A DNA stretch of 64,000 nt from Maribacter sp. PR1 (lineage in GTDB: Bacteria > Bacteroidota > Bacteroidia > Flavobacteriales > Flavobacteriaceae), in contig NZ_JAQPCG010000002.1 in NCBI RefSeq assembly GCF_028464145.1, forward strand, positions 496,001 to 560,000, in the 5' to 3' direction. The notes beneath the pieces are model-generated. The model had not been told where the DNA came from. It worked only from the letters and a program-made list of their open reading frames with translations, and did no database searches. Shown here piece by piece: positions 1 to 9,175 of this stretch; the stretch's first letter is position 1, and each line of letters starts with the position of its first letter. The position numbers were made by a program, and so were the translations under genes.

Positions 1-1666
1 CCACGGGTATTGGTTTTCCATTCAGACCAGGATAAAGGCCATTTTCTGAAATTACGATTCTTACATAGCCAACTTTTTGTTTTTTAAATGGTGGGATGTC
101 CAAGGTAAAATTTACGGTATCGTTTTTTGGGAGGAAAGCGATGCCCTCTTTTGCAGGACTGGGTTTAACCGACTTTAGGCCAATAGTATTTTTATACGGG
201 GTTAAATATGCTACCGAAAATTTGAGCTTGGAGAGCTCAATATTGAAATCATAGGGGTTAACGACCTTAAGGTTATATCCAGAGGTTCCCAATTTTATAT
301 TATCTTCTTCCAAGAGACATTCCAATTTCCTAAAGGAGTTGAAGTCGCCTATATATTTTCCTTTATAAGTCCAACCGTCAGACTTGGTATAGGAAAAACT
401 GTTATCGTTAATATACTTGGAAAGGTAAGCGACTTTTTTCCCCCTTACTCGTTCTTCAGAACTGTCAATAGAATATTGGTTTTTCCTGTACATGACATTA
501 TTTAGCGAAAAGGTAGGTATTCCCCCAGTGTAAAACTCATACATAGGTGCATTTCTATATGAGTTTTCGAATACCACGGGAATTTCACCGACTTCATCTT
601 TAATTCCATTTACCCACTCTTTGTTTCCGTGGCTTTCATAATAGAAATTAAAAAGCAAGGGTTGATATATTAAACCGGCCCTTAAGTAAAGTATTAAAAC
701 AGCATTAACGATTCCCAATCTTACAATCCATTTCATGGTTCCTTTGTTTGTCAACATATAATTGAAAACAAGTATTGCCAAGGGTATGCATATTACAATT
801 ATCCACTGGGTCTGTACTCTTCGATTAAAGCTAGAGATAAAGAAAAATAGGATTACACCATAGGTCAGGAATAGAAGGGCCCTGTTAAAAAGGTCTTTTC
901 CTTTTGTTTTTAGCAAGGCATAATAGATGAACGGAAAAGTGAGTCCGAAAATGGCAATAAGATTTACAAAGAAACCTAAGGTATATTTTTCAAAGTTATA
1001 GGCGTCGTTAGGTCGCTCATATAAATGATATTTTATACTCACAAAGTCATTCTCGAACAACCAATAAAAATGCGGAGAATAACAAAGTAACGCTACTCCA
1101 ACTGATAACCAGGCATATCTGTTTTTAACCAAACTTAAATTGGAAAACAAAACAAAAACAATAACCAAAACCGCATGATACTTACTATACATTAATGCGG
1201 CCATACATACACCCAAGAGGATTCCTGAAGTCAACCGAGGCGTTTTTAGAAAGTATTTGTACGTAAGTAAGAAGCAAGAGGTAAAGAACAACAAGGGAGT
1301 ATCCGGTAACGTAAAAAAGCCGTATGCGTTCAATAAGGTCATAGAAAATACCAAGAGAAAAAAATGAGGAATATGGTTTTTCTTCTTTGGATTATCTATG
1401 AGCAACCATAGGACAATTAAGTTTGCTGCAGAAATTACACAACTCAAGAACCGGACCCCTAGTTCCCCATTAAAAAAGAAGCTGCTTAACTTAATAAGGA
1501 ATGCCACCATGGGCGGATGGTCAAAATAACCCCATGCCAATTTTTGACTGTAGTACCAATAATACGCCTCATCGAATATTAATTCCGTTAAAGCAGATTG
1601 AATTAGATTTAGAATAAAATAAGCAGCAAGAAAATAATAGAATTGCTTAGGAATTTTGGCTAACAT
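1..1666 (-). CDS. GT39/ArnT-like membrane glycosyltransferase (3' end off window)
   Basis: The reverse frame is open from an ATG at 1664-1666 to the window edge, giving at least 555 codons with no stop in the parts I translated. An N-terminal membrane helix is followed by FDEAYYW (about residues 31-37) and GYFDHPPM (46-53). This acidic first-loop pattern is typical of GT-C enzymes of the PMT_2/ArnT class, which transfer sugars from polyprenyl phosphate on the outer face of the inner membrane. Many hydrophobic segments follow, then a hydrophilic C-terminal region of about 150 residues. The divergent neighbour is a polyprenol-phosphate mannosyltransferase that could make the lipid-linked donor; this pairing is inference. 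The acceptor is unknown, and the true C-terminus lies outside the window. Confidence 0.8.
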   Translation of the reverse strand, partial: MLAKIPKQFYYFLAAYFILNLIQSALTELIFDEAYYWYYSQKLAWGYFDHPPMVAFLIKLSSFFFNGELGVRFLSCVISAANLIVLWLLIDNPKKKNHIPHFFLLVFSMTLLNAYGFFTLPDTPLLFFTSCFLLTYKYFLKTPRLTSGILLGVCMAALMYSKYHAVLVIVFVLFSNLSLVKNRYAWLSVGVALLCYSPHFYWLFENDFVSIKYHLYERPNDAYNFEKYTLGFFVNLIAIFGLTFPFIYYALLKTKGKDLFNRALLFLTYGVILFFFISSFNRRVQTQWIIVICIPLAILVFNYMLTNKGTMKWIVRLGIVNAVLILYLRAGLIYQPLLFNFYYESHGNKEWVNGIKDEVGEIPVVFENSYRNAPMYEFYTGGIPTFSLNNVMYRKNQYSIDSSEERVRGKKVAYLSKYINDNSFSYTKSDGWTYKGKYIGDFNSFRKLECLLEEDNIKLGTSGYNLKVVNPYDFNIELSKLKFSVAYLTPYKNTIGLKSVKPSPAKEGIAFLPKNDTVNFTLDIPPFKKQKVGYVRIVISENGLYPGLNGKPIPV

Positions 1667-1684
1667 TCGTGGGCTTTAATGGCG

Positions 1685-1692
1685 CAAAATTA
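1685..1692 (-). promoter_or_regulatory. Putative -7 box (TAATTTTG)
   Basis: Reading leftward, TAATTTTG fits the Bacteroidetes TAnnTTTG element. It lies 19 bases upstream of the ATG at 1666, implying a leader of about a dozen bases. No clear TTG-type -33 element is visible. Confidence 0.4.
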
Positions 1693-1768
1693 CAAATTCT
1701 GGGGATTATTCATTCTTTAAAAATTTCATAAACACCTTGTGTCTACTTTTCCACCATTTTTAAAACAT

Positions 1769-1776
1769 TACTTTTG
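1769..1776 (+). promoter_or_regulatory. Putative -7 box (TACTTTTG)
   Basis: TACTTTTG matches TAnnTTTG and lies 14 bases before the first ATG at 1791 (20 before the alternative ATG at 1797). The very short leader slightly favours the second ATG. Confidence 0.4.
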
Positions 1777-1790
1777 TGCTAATATAGCAT

Positions 1791-2525
1791 ATGCAAATGT
1801 CCAACAGTGTTGTAATCATTCCCACTTACAATGAAATTGAGAACATTGACGCCATTATTAGCGCTGTTTTTCAATTACCGAAAGACTTTCACGTTCTAGT
1901 AGTTGATGATAATTCACCTGATGGAACAGCACAGCAAGTTTATGAATTGCAGGAACAATTCAACGGGAAACTTTTTATAGAAGTAAGAAAAGAGAAATCT
2001 GGTTTAGGCACGGCCTACATACATGGTTTTAAGTGGGCCATTGATAAAAAGTACGACTTTATTTTTGAAATGGATGCTGATTTTTCCCATAACCCCACAG
2101 ATCTTTTACGACTTCTCAAGGCATGTGAAAATGGTGCGGACGTTTCGGTTGGTTCTAGATACAAAAAGGGGGTAAATGTGGTCAATTGGCCATTATACAG
2201 AGTTCTTTTGTCTTACGGGGCTTCCTTTTATGTAAAGATGATAACCGGTATGAGGGTTCATGATCCAACCGCAGGTTTTGTATGTTATAAAAGACACGTA
2301 TTGGAGAATATTAATTTGGACTCTGTACGTTTTGTTGGATATGCTTTTCAAATTGAAATGAAGTTTAGGGCTTATTTGAAAAATTATACTATAAAGGAAG
2401 TTTCCATTATTTTTAGGGACCGTGTCAAAGGGAAGTCAAAGATGAGCTCCTCGATAATTAGTGAAGCGATATGGGGTGTTTTTGTAATGAAGTTGCGCAG
2501 TCTTTTTCAAAAAAATAAATTTTAA
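1791..2525 (+). CDS. Polyprenol-phosphate mannosyltransferase (GT2, DPM1-like)
   Basis: This 244-residue cytoplasmic GT-A enzyme should transfer a hexose, most likely mannose from GDP-mannose, to a polyprenyl phosphate. The family motifs are clear: VIIPTYNE near residues 8-15, VVDDNSPDGT at 37-46, KSGLGTAY near 69-76 and the metal-binding DADFSHNP at 95-102. There is no C-terminal membrane segment, so it is the soluble DPM1 type. ATG at 1797 is an alternative start that still leaves the whole domain. The dihydroorotase begins 2 bases after the stop, so the two are probably co-transcribed. The precise sugar cannot be read from the sequence. Confidence 0.85.
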   Translation: MQMSNSVVIIPTYNEIENIDAIISAVFQLPKDFHVLVVDDNSPDGTAQQVYELQEQFNGKLFIEVRKEKSGLGTAYIHGFKWAIDKKYDFIFEMDADFSHNPTDLLRLLKACENGADVSVGSRYKKGVNVVNWPLYRVLLSYGASFYVKMITGMRVHDPTAGFVCYKRHVLENINLDSVRFVGYAFQIEMKFRAYLKNYTIKEVSIIFRDRVKGKSKMSSSIISEAIWGVFVMKLRSLFQKNKF

Positions 2526-2527
2526 GT

Positions 2528-3862
2528 ATGGGAAAAACGTTATTAAAAAATGGAAAGATTGTAAACGAAGGAGTAATTTGCGAAGTGGATGTGCTTTTGG
2601 ATGGTGATACCATTTCTAAAATATCCAATGATATATCTGATAGCAACGCTACCGTAATGGATCTGGAAGGTAAATACATGCTCCCAGGGATTATAGATGA
2701 TCAGGTACATTTCAGAGAGCCAGGACTTACGCATAAGGGAAATATTTCTTCAGAAAGTAGAGCTGCCGTCGCGGGTGGCATCACTACTTTTATGGAACAG
2801 CCCAATACCAATCCGCAGACTACGACCATCAAGAAACTGGAAGAAAAATTTTCGGTAGCCAATAAAACTTCATTTGCCAATTATTCTTTTTTGTTTGGAG
2901 GGACCAACGATAATTTGGAAGAATTAAAACGTTTGGACAAAAATGCCTGTTCTGGAATAAAACTGTTTTTAGGGTCTTCTACGGGAAATATGCTGGTCGA
3001 TGATGAAGTAGTCATCGAAAATATATTTAGGAATACTGAGATGGTCATTTCTGCCCATTGTGAGGATGAAAACACAATTCGCGAGAACCTGGCAAAATAT
3101 AAATCCGAATATGGTGACGATATTCCAATAAAATACCACCCAATTATTAGAAGTGAGGAAGCTTGTTATATCTCATCATCCAGGGCAATTGCTTTAGCGA
3201 AGAAAACTGGAGCTCGATTGCATGTTTTTCATCTTTCCACTGGAAAGGAAACTGATTTGTTCAGGAATGATATTCCATTAGAGGAGAAGAAAATTACGGC
3301 AGAAGTATGTATCCACCACCTATGGTTTTCTGATAAAGATTATCAGGATAAAGGTACTTTGATAAAATGGAATCCAGCAGTTAAAACTTCGACGGATCGG
3401 GAGACACTTTGGCAAGCCTTATTGGATGATAGGATAGACGTAATTGCCACAGATCATGCACCTCATTTACTATCAGAAAAAAATAATGTATATACCAAGG
3501 CACCAAGTGGAGGTCCGCTGGTACAACATGCATTGCCCGCAATGCTTGAAAAACATTTGGAAGGGGTTATCAGTTTGGAGAAGATCGTAGAGAAAATGAG
3601 CCACAACCCCGCTAAGTTGTTTCAAATTGAAAAAAGGGGATTTCTAAGGGAAGGGTATTTTGCCGATTTGACAGTGGTGGATTTAAAAGCTCCTTGGCAG
3701 GTATCTAAAGAAAATATTTATTATAAATGTGGATGGTCTCCATTTGAAGGAAATACATTTCAATCAAAAGTCAGTCATACGTTTGTGAACGGACATTTGG
3801 CTTTTTCAGAAGGGAAACTATCAGAAAAAAGAAATGCAAAAAGACTAACTTTTAATCGATGA
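2528..3862 (+). CDS. pyrC: Dihydroorotase
   Basis: A 444-residue amidohydrolase of the pyrimidine pathway that interconverts carbamoyl aspartate and dihydroorotate. Visible landmarks are PGIIDDQVHFREPG (53-66), ITTFMEQPNTNP, SAHCED, a His in HVFHLST, and ATDHAPH with the catalytic Asp. The usual first metal-binding segment DxHxH reads DDQVH, so the first His is Gln (residue 59); I recall this in Bacteroidetes homologues, so it need not mean inactivity. The stop overlaps the start of the next gene by 4 bases (ATGA), indicating translational coupling. Other cyclic amidohydrolases such as allantoinase or hydantoinase are less likely given the length and REPGLTHKG. Confidence 0.85.
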   Translation: MGKTLLKNGKIVNEGVICEVDVLLDGDTISKISNDISDSNATVMDLEGKYMLPGIIDDQVHFREPGLTHKGNISSESRAAVAGGITTFMEQPNTNPQTTTIKKLEEKFSVANKTSFANYSFLFGGTNDNLEELKRLDKNACSGIKLFLGSSTGNMLVDDEVVIENIFRNTEMVISAHCEDENTIRENLAKYKSEYGDDIPIKYHPIIRSEEACYISSSRAIALAKKTGARLHVFHLSTGKETDLFRNDIPLEEKKITAEVCIHHLWFSDKDYQDKGTLIKWNPAVKTSTDRETLWQALLDDRIDVIATDHAPHLLSEKNNVYTKAPSGGPLVQHALPAMLEKHLEGVISLEKIVEKMSHNPAKLFQIEKRGFLREGYFADLTVVDLKAPWQVSKENIYYKCGWSPFEGNTFQSKVSHTFVNGHLAFSEGKLSEKRNAKRLTFNR

Positions 3863-4302
3863 GGATATTTAGTATTGCAATATTAGTATTGTTTATAGTT
3901 TGTTCTTGCGGTGAAAAATTAATCCAGGAACCCGATAATTTAATACCAGAGGATAAAATGGTCCAAATCTTAAAGGATATGGCCATTGTCAATGCGGCCA
4001 AAGGTACCAATATGGGCATTTTAAAAGATAATGATGTTGAACCTACCAGCTATGTTTTTGAAAAGTATGAAATAGACAGTTTGCAGTTCGTAGAAAGTGA
4101 CCGCTATTATGCCTCGTTACCTTTGAAGTATGAGGCTATCTATACAGAGGTTGAGGCGCAATTAGAAGAAAAAAAGGCATATCTGGATGAACAGAAAAAA
4201 ATAAATGACAGTTTAAAACTTTTGGAAAGTAAACGAAAAAAGAATGCCGTTTTGGATAGTATCAATGCTACCACTACTTCGAAAGAAAATGTTCCTCAAT
4301 AA
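3859..4302 (+). CDS. DUF4296-family lipoprotein
   Basis: A 147-residue predicted lipoprotein. The signal peptide ends in FIVCSC, with lipidation expected at Cys17. The conserved block IPEDKMVQILKDMAIVNAAK (about 30-49) marks the DUF4296 family, found in Bacteroidetes and of unknown function. A charged, coiled-coil-like C-terminal half follows, rich in Glu and Lys (about 95-130). It starts inside the dihydroorotase stop (ATGA). Its last 29 bases overlap the 3' end of the convergent epimerase gene. Confidence 0.8.
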   Translation: MRIFSIAILVLFIVCSCGEKLIQEPDNLIPEDKMVQILKDMAIVNAAKGTNMGILKDNDVEPTSYVFEKYEIDSLQFVESDRYYASLPLKYEAIYTEVEAQLEEKKAYLDEQKKINDSLKLLESKRKKNAVLDSINATTTSKENVPQ

Positions 4303-5290
4303 ATTTTCGAGAACAAAGCTCAATACACTCATCCAAAGGTGTAAATCCGAATTGTAGTGCCGTTTTAATTTTCTTACTTGAGTATATTTCAGGATGCTGC
4401 AGGGAATAAATGGAATTTTTGGTTATGGTCCTGGGGTTTCCTGTTATCAAACTTTTGATAAAATCGAAATATCGGCCTACCTGTAAGTGCCAAATTTTTA
4501 ATTTTTTGTGAGGAATCTTTTTTCCAATACGCTTGGCTATTCGAGTCATGATTTCCTTATAAGTGAAATTCTCGGATACAAGAATAAATCGCTCATTTTT
4601 AATTTCGGAAGTCATTAGTTTAACCATAATTTTTACAACATCTTCTACGGCGACAAAACCAGTTCCGCCGGGCGGGTAGAAGGAATACCCTTTGTTAACC
4701 GTTTTGAAAAGTTTACCACTTCCTGTACTCCAGAACCCGGGCCCCAAAATAACACCAGGATTTACAATGACCACATCTAGATTTTCTTGGGTACCTCTCC
4801 AGACTTCCATTTCGGCAAAATGCTTGCTTAAGGCATATACATTGGTATGATGTTCTGTCCAATCATTATCTTCGGTAGCTTTTTCTCCTGAAACACTTCT
4901 ACCAATGGTCCCTATAGTACTCACATAACATAGTTTTTCAACCTTATTATGAATACAAAGGTTTACGATATTGGCCGTCCCTTCCGCATTCACTTTTTTT
5001 AATTTTTTAAAATCTTTTGGATCAAAGGAGATGAGTGCAGCGGCATGGTATACCTGTATCACATCTTTAAAGGCAATTTCTAATAAAGGGAGGTTCAAAA
5101 TATCACCGGAAACCCATTCAATCTCATTAAAAATAGTGTCCGAATTCTCAGTGTAGTAAGAAAATACCTTTTTAACCTCTTGTAGTTTGGCTTCCGTCCT
5201 ATAAATTGCCCTTACCTTGGTTCCGTCCAAAACTAATCTTAATAATAAATGGGAACCTACTAACCCTGTGCCTCCAGTGACTAAAACCAT
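4274..5290 (-). CDS. NAD-dependent epimerase/dehydratase (extended SDR)
   Basis: A 338-residue extended short-chain dehydrogenase with a Rossmann fold. The nucleotide-binding TGGTGLVG (5-12) is at the N-terminus, the catalytic YALSK lies near residue 150, and STIGTIG supplies the upstream Ser/Thr of the active site. NPGVILGPG is the usual post-catalytic motif. The overall look is that of dihydroflavonol-4-reductase-like or sugar-nucleotide epimerase proteins; the substrate cannot be assigned. It is convergent with the DUF4296 gene. A TAnnTTTG box sits almost at the start codon, so the transcript may be nearly leaderless. Confidence 0.8.
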   Translation of the reverse strand: MVLVTGGTGLVGSHLLLRLVLDGTKVRAIYRTEAKLQEVKKVFSYYTENSDTIFNEIEWVSGDILNLPLLEIAFKDVIQVYHAAALISFDPKDFKKLKKVNAEGTANIVNLCIHNKVEKLCYVSTIGTIGRSVSGEKATEDNDWTEHHTNVYALSKHFAEMEVWRGTQENLDVVIVNPGVILGPGFWSTGSGKLFKTVNKGYSFYPPGGTGFVAVEDVVKIMVKLMTSEIKNERFILVSENFTYKEIMTRIAKRIGKKIPHKKLKIWHLQVGRYFDFIKSLITGNPRTITKNSIYSLQHPEIYSSKKIKTALQFGFTPLDECIELCSRKFIEEHFLSK

Positions 5291-5294
5291 AAAC

Positions 5295-5302
5295 CAAAGT
5301 TA
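5295..5302 (-). promoter_or_regulatory. Putative -7 box (TAACTTTG) at the epimerase start
   Basis: TAACTTTG on the reverse strand matches TAnnTTTG and is only 4 bases from the ATG at 5290. If real, the mRNA would be leaderless or start a few bases inside the gene, so this may be a chance match. Confidence 0.25.
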
Positions 5303-5361
5303 GGAAATACGTATGGATAAATTCATCATTAAATCAAGACGATCGACGGTGTTTTTCCTTT

Positions 5362-5369
5362 TATATTTG
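5362..5369 (+). promoter_or_regulatory. Putative -7 box (TATATTTG) for tyrS
   Basis: TATATTTG is an exact TAnnTTTG match, 27 bases upstream of the tyrS ATG at 5397, which gives a plausible leader of about 20 bases. Confidence 0.45.
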
Positions 5370-5396
5370 CAATGAATTATAAAATAATCATTACAA

Positions 5397-6695
5397 ATGA
5401 CATCAAATTTTGTCAAGGAGTTGGAATGGAGAGGAATGTTGCACGATGCAATGCCGGGAACCGAGGAATATCTTATGGAAGGAATGCAATCTGCATATGT
5501 AGGAATTGACCCAACAGCTGACTCTTTGCACATAGGGCACTTGGTAGGCGTTATGATGCTTAGGCATTTTCAATTGGCAGGTCATAAACCTTTTGCTCTG
5601 GTTGGTGGAGCAACGGGTATGATTGGAGATCCATCCGGAAAATCTGCTGAGCGAAACTTGTTGGATGAAAAGACTTTAAGACATAATCAAGAAGCTTTAA
5701 AGGAGCAGCTTTCTAGATTCTTGGATTTTGAAAGTGACGCGGAAAATGCTGCAGTATTGGTCAACAATTACGATTGGATGAAGGATTTTTCCTTTTTGGA
5801 TTTTATTCGCGATGTGGGTAAGCATATCACGGTAAACTATATGATGGCCAAGGATTCTGTAAAAAAACGACTTTCTGCGGAAGCAAAGGAAGGGATGTCC
5901 TTTACAGAGTTTACCTATCAGTTGGTACAAGGTTATGATTTTCTTCACTTGTATAGGACGCATAATTGTACCCTACAAATGGGAGGTAGTGATCAATGGG
6001 GAAATATTACTACAGGAACGGAATTAATTAGAAGAATAGATGGGGGTAAAGGATATGCGCTTACCTGCCCGTTAATCACCAAAGCTGATGGCACCAAGTT
6101 TGGAAAAACAGAAAGTGGTAATGTTTGGTTGGATTCCGAGCGTACTTCTCCCTATAAGTTTTATCAGTATTGGTTGAATACTTCCGATGCTGATGCCGAG
6201 AAATATATCAAGATTTTCACCTTTCTTTCCAAAGTTGATATAGATAGCCTTACAGTTGAACATAAGGAGGCTCCGCACTTAAGGCTGCTTCAAAAAAAAT
6301 TGGCCGAGGAAATAACGGTCATGGTACATTCTCAAGAAGATTTGGACAATGCCGTAAAAGCTAGTGGTATACTCTTTGGCAAGTCTACATCGCAGGACCT
6401 AAAGGGACTAAATGAAAAGACTTTTTTGGATATATTCGAAGGAGTCCCTCAGGCTGAGGTACCTATGACTTCATTGGATAATGGATTGGATATGATTGCC
6501 GCCTTATCCGCACAGACCGGCTTTTTGGGATCTAATGGGGAAGCTCGCAGAGAACTTAAACAAAACTCCATTTCCGTAAATAAGGAAAAAGTAAAAGAGG
6601 ACTACGTGATTGGTAAAGAGGACCTGATTAATGGAAAGTTTATTCTGCTTCAACGGGGTAAAAAAAATTATTTTGTACTTACTGTAAAGGGTTAG
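5397..6695 (+). CDS. tyrS: Tyrosyl-tRNA synthetase
   Basis: A 432-residue class I aminoacyl-tRNA synthetase charging tRNA-Tyr. The HIGH signature is at residues 45-48 (LHIGHLVG). The KMSKS-equivalent is KFGKT near residue 234, the form typical of bacterial Tyr[13 protein letters not shown] is the tyrosine-binding region, and the C-terminal part ending in [16 protein letters not shown] is an S4-like RNA-binding domain. The length is normal for the TyrRS-S type. The gene appears to be a single unit; the downstream small lipoprotein is 43 bases away. Confidence 0.95.
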   Translation: MTSNFVKELEWRGMLHDAMPGTEEYLMEGMQSAYVGIDPTADSLHIGHLVGVMMLRHFQLAGHKPFALVGGATGMIGDPSGKSAERNLLDEKTLRHNQEALKEQLSRFLDFESDAENAAVLVNNYDWMKDFSFLDFIRDVGKHITVNYMMAKDSVKKRLSAEAKEGMSFTEFTYQLVQGYDFLHLYRTHNCTLQMGGSDQWGNITTGTELIRRIDGGKGYALTCPLITKADGTKFGKTESGNVWLDSERTSPYKFYQYWLNTSDADAEKYIKIFTFLSKVDIDSLTVEHKEAPHLRLLQKKLAEEITVMVHSQEDLDNAVKASGILFGKSTSQDLKGLNEKTFLDIFEGVPQAEVPMTSLDNGLDMIAALSAQTGFLGSNGEARRELKQNSISVNKEKVKEDYVIGKEDLINGKFILLQRGKKNYFVLTVKG

Positions 6696-6738
6696 GCAAC
6701 CTTTAGTCGGCTTTGGTATCTTCTTTAAAACGGATGTT

Positions 6739-7125
6739 ATGAAGAGATTCTTTTTGTCGATACTTGTCCTTGTTTTTTCTTGTGAAACGTCAGATGACCA
6801 AGTAATTCTTGATTACCAGTTGGAAGGAGAATGGATGTTAACGGAAATTAGCTGTTTCTGTGCCTTTGACCCTGAAATTGATTTTACAGAAACCAGACTG
6901 CTATTTGATGTTGATACTAGTTCGGTTACGGTAATTAATGATGGAAATTATCAATTGTTCAAGGAATCCGGTATATATAAATATGGAGGTCAGAACAATA
7001 TTATCAGCTTTCCGGACGAAACCAGTTATCAATTCGAGGTTAAAGGAAGCCAACTTTCCCTTATTTATCTCGATGAACCCAATATAGCGGATGATGAAGT
7101 AGCCTATTACTTCAGGAGACCATAA
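6739..7125 (+). CDS. Small lipoprotein, lipocalin-like, unknown function
   Basis: A 128-residue predicted lipoprotein; VLVFSC gives a lipobox with lipidation at about Cys15. The mature part begins with Ser/Asp-rich sequence and then LEGEWMLTEISCFC, a start often seen in small lipocalin-like envelope proteins of Flavobacteriaceae. Two Cys close together (ISCFC) may form a disulfide. No further function can be read. The next gene encodes another small lipoprotein, and the two could be distantly related. Confidence 0.6.
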   Translation: MKRFFLSILVLVFSCETSDDQVILDYQLEGEWMLTEISCFCAFDPEIDFTETRLLFDVDTSSVTVINDGNYQLFKESGIYKYGGQNNIISFPDETSYQFEVKGSQLSLIYLDEPNIADDEVAYYFRRP

Positions 7126-7178
7126 ATTCGTTCATAATCCTTTCTCTTTAATGAAAATTATTAGTCTTTAAGGCTTTA

Positions 7179-7191
7179 CGTTAACTTAACG
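7179..7191. promoter_or_regulatory. 13-bp perfect palindrome CGTTAA-C-TTAACG
   Basis: The gap at 7126-7240 contains a perfect dyad of two 6-base arms around one central C, about 50 bases before the probable lipoprotein start. Its size suits an operator for a dimeric regulator, but nothing identifies one and AT-rich dyads of this length can arise by chance. Confidence 0.25.
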
Positions 7192-7240
7192 CAACGTATT
7201 ACAATCTATGGTATCTTATGAAAGGATTGTAAAAATTCAA

Positions 7241-7693
7241 ATGGTGAACAAAAATTGCTTTTTCTTCTTAGTGGTATTACTAATGTTGGGTTGCACAAGT
7301 GATGATTTGGTGCTTAAGGATACCGAATTGCAATTTACGAGTCAAAAATGGAAGTTGACCCAAATGACAGGGAGTTGGGTAAATTCTGTTTCGGAAGGAG
7401 AAGAAATGGAGTGGCAGGAATATTATATTTTTCATCCTGATGGTTCATTTGTAAAGAGTAGGGAGCAAGATGGTATTATAAAGGAGGCCAGTGGAACCTT
7501 TGAAATAGTGGAGTTTGATAATGATGATGCGGACTACTTGTCGCTCAACTATGTTACCGGTGAAGAACTTGTCGGGAGTTGTTCCGGTAGCGATAAAAAG
7601 GAGACGTTAAGATATTTATCATCCACTGAAATATACAATACTTGGATGGCTTGTGACGGTCCCGGTTTATATTATGTTCTGGAGAAGGACTAA
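7241..7693 (+). CDS. Small lipoprotein, unknown function
   Basis: A 150-residue lipoprotein when started at ATG 7241, which puts a clean signal peptide and lipobox (LLMLGC) at the N-terminus; an in-frame ATG at 7208 would add a charged 11-residue extension. The mature part starts with Thr-Ser-Asp-Asp, then TSQKWKLTQMTGSWV, a lipocalin-like opening also used by the preceding gene. Two Cys (near residues 115 and 137) may pair. It is convergent with the LuxE-family gene, overlapping it by 4 bases at the 3' ends. Confidence 0.6.
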   Translation: MVNKNCFFFLVVLLMLGCTSDDLVLKDTELQFTSQKWKLTQMTGSWVNSVSEGEEMEWQEYYIFHPDGSFVKSREQDGIIKEASGTFEIVEFDNDDADYLSLNYVTGEELVGSCSGSDKKETLRYLSSTEIYNTWMACDGPGLYYVLEKD

Positions 7694-8667
7694 AGTGCCA
7701 TTAAGTTACAGCCACGTATGTCGGAATGGTCAAACCTACCCAAAATTTCAAATTTACCTGAAGCATGCATTTTTCCTAAGTCTTGGGTTGCGATAAAGGA
7801 ACAGGAATTTATATTGGCCAAATCGATGACATTAATACCTCCAACTTTTCCAAAGGGCTGAACCGTTAGAGGGTCTTCGGTATCCCTTATCAGTACCTTC
7901 ATCCATGGAGGACATTCAAAAAGACTATTTCCTTTAGAATAAGCCTGGGAGAGCAACTCGGTCATACCATATTCCGAATGAACTTTTTCCACTCCAAATC
8001 CTTGCTTCAATAATTCATGTAATTCCTTACGGATTAGCTCCTTTCGTCGACCCTTCATACCACCCGTTTCCATTACAAGGGTATTCTTGAGTCCCAATTG
8101 ATAACGTTCAGCAAATTCTAACAAGGCGAAGGAGACACCTATTAAAAGGACTTGTTGGTTTTCGGCCTCCAATTCCATTAAGACCGACTTTAATTTCTCA
8201 AAATCATTGAGAAAAAACCCACTTTTAGGATGATTGCTTTTCTTTATGAGGTCATTCACCATATAGATTAAGGATGAACCATTGCGCTCCATATATGAAG
8301 GTAAAAGGGCAAGAATACAGTAATCTTCTACAGTTCCATAGAATCTTTCAAAACCTTTTAGATAACTTTCCTTATAAATTTTTAAATCAGTGACGTAGTG
8401 TTTGCTGGTTGTTGCACCTGTTGTACCGCTGCTTAAAAATGTAATTTGACTAGTCTTTGTAGCGCTAACAATTTTATGCTTCTTAAAGAATTGTATGGGT
8501 AGGAAGGGAATGTCCTCCAGTGTGGATACCTCCGCAGGATTAACCTTTAGATAATCACAAAATCTACCATAAATTATGTTGTTATTGTACTGAAATAGGA
8601 AGGTGTCCAGGCATTTGGATATAAAGTCTTTATCAGAATCAATGTTGAAAATACCTTTTTGGTTCAT
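7690..8667 (-). CDS. LuxE-family acyl-protein synthetase/acyltransferase
   Basis: A 325-residue protein from ATG 8667; the longer reading to 8679 needs a TTG start and is less likely. FLSSGTTGATTSK (about 76-88) is the Ser/Thr/Gly-rich adenylate-binding loop of the ANL/LuxE class, and VHSEYGMTELLSQAY (about 228-242) is the second conserved block. LuxE proteins activate a fatty acid as acyl-AMP and transfer it to a Cys. No luxCDAB-type genes are nearby, so a role in bioluminescence is not indicated; Bacteroidetes homologues are probably acyl-activating enzymes of other pathways. The gene stands alone, with a good -7 box just upstream. Confidence 0.75.
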   Translation of the reverse strand: MNQKGIFNIDSDKDFISKCLDTFLFQYNNNIIYGRFCDYLKVNPAEVSTLEDIPFLPIQFFKKHKIVSATKTSQITFLSSGTTGATTSKHYVTDLKIYKESYLKGFERFYGTVEDYCILALLPSYMERNGSSLIYMVNDLIKKSNHPKSGFFLNDFEKLKSVLMELEAENQQVLLIGVSFALLEFAERYQLGLKNTLVMETGGMKGRRKELIRKELHELLKQGFGVEKVHSEYGMTELLSQAYSKGNSLFECPPWMKVLIRDTEDPLTVQPFGKVGGINVIDLANINSCSFIATQDLGKMHASGKFEILGRFDHSDIRGCNLMAL

Positions 8668-8685
8668 GCAACTTAACAATTAATG

Positions 8686-8693
8686 CAAAGGTA
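8686..8693 (-). promoter_or_regulatory. Putative -7 box (TACCTTTG)
   Basis: An exact TAnnTTTG match on the reverse strand, 18 bases upstream of ATG 8667. It supports the 8667 start over the TTG at 8679, which would fall about at the transcription start. Confidence 0.45.
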
Positions 8694-8748
8694 CAGAACC
8701 CTCTAGAAAGTAAGGAGTAAATGGTTTGAATTGAATTGGAAGGGATTG

Positions 8749-9072
8749 TTATTTCACCACCAGTTTTCGGTTTATAGATTTCTTATTCTCTGTCACTTGA
8801 ATTACATAGACACCAGGTGAAAGACGGGAAATGTCCAAAGTTTTGTTGGAAATACGATCAGTGAGCACCAATTCCCCAAATACATCATATATCCTAATTT
8901 CCTTGGTATCGTTTTTTTCCGTGGTCACATAGACCATATCGGCTGTCGCCGGATTGGGGTATAATTTGAAACCAGAGATTTCCTCGTTTTTTAGATTCCG
9001 AAAATCAATAGAGTCTTGACCGAAAGCCAGGAATGAAAACCCCATAAGTAGGATGACGTAGATTTTTTTCAT
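8749..9072 (-). CDS. Mini-protein: signal peptide plus T9SS sorting domain only
   Basis: A 107-residue protein from ATG 9072 (the in-frame extension to 9093 needs a TTG). A signal peptide ending in LAFGQ is followed after about 15 residues by ISGFKLYPNP, the hallmark start of a type A T9SS C-terminal domain. The usual PGVYVIQV and terminal RKLVVK follow. In normal T9SS substrates this domain is the tail of a large cargo, recognised by the outer-membrane sortase PorU; here there is essentially no cargo. The next gene encodes a close relative of the same design, so this is probably a bona fide small gene rather than a remnant. Confidence 0.75.
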   Translation of the reverse strand: MKKIYVILLMGFSFLAFGQDSIDFRNLKNEEISGFKLYPNPATADMVYVTTEKNDTKEIRIYDVFGELVLTDRISNKTLDISRLSPGVYVIQVTENKKSINRKLVVK

Positions 9073-9175
9073 TGGGCATTGATTTGGGATCAACAGGTAT
9101 AAAACTACTTATATAATGGGCTTGGTTAAAAAAAATGTTGTGAAGGTTAATATTTTGTATGTCAATACAATAGAC

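Noticed and set aside
7690-8667. Bioluminescence (lux) gene
   Set aside because: Only the LuxE-like fold is present; no luciferase or reductase genes are nearby.
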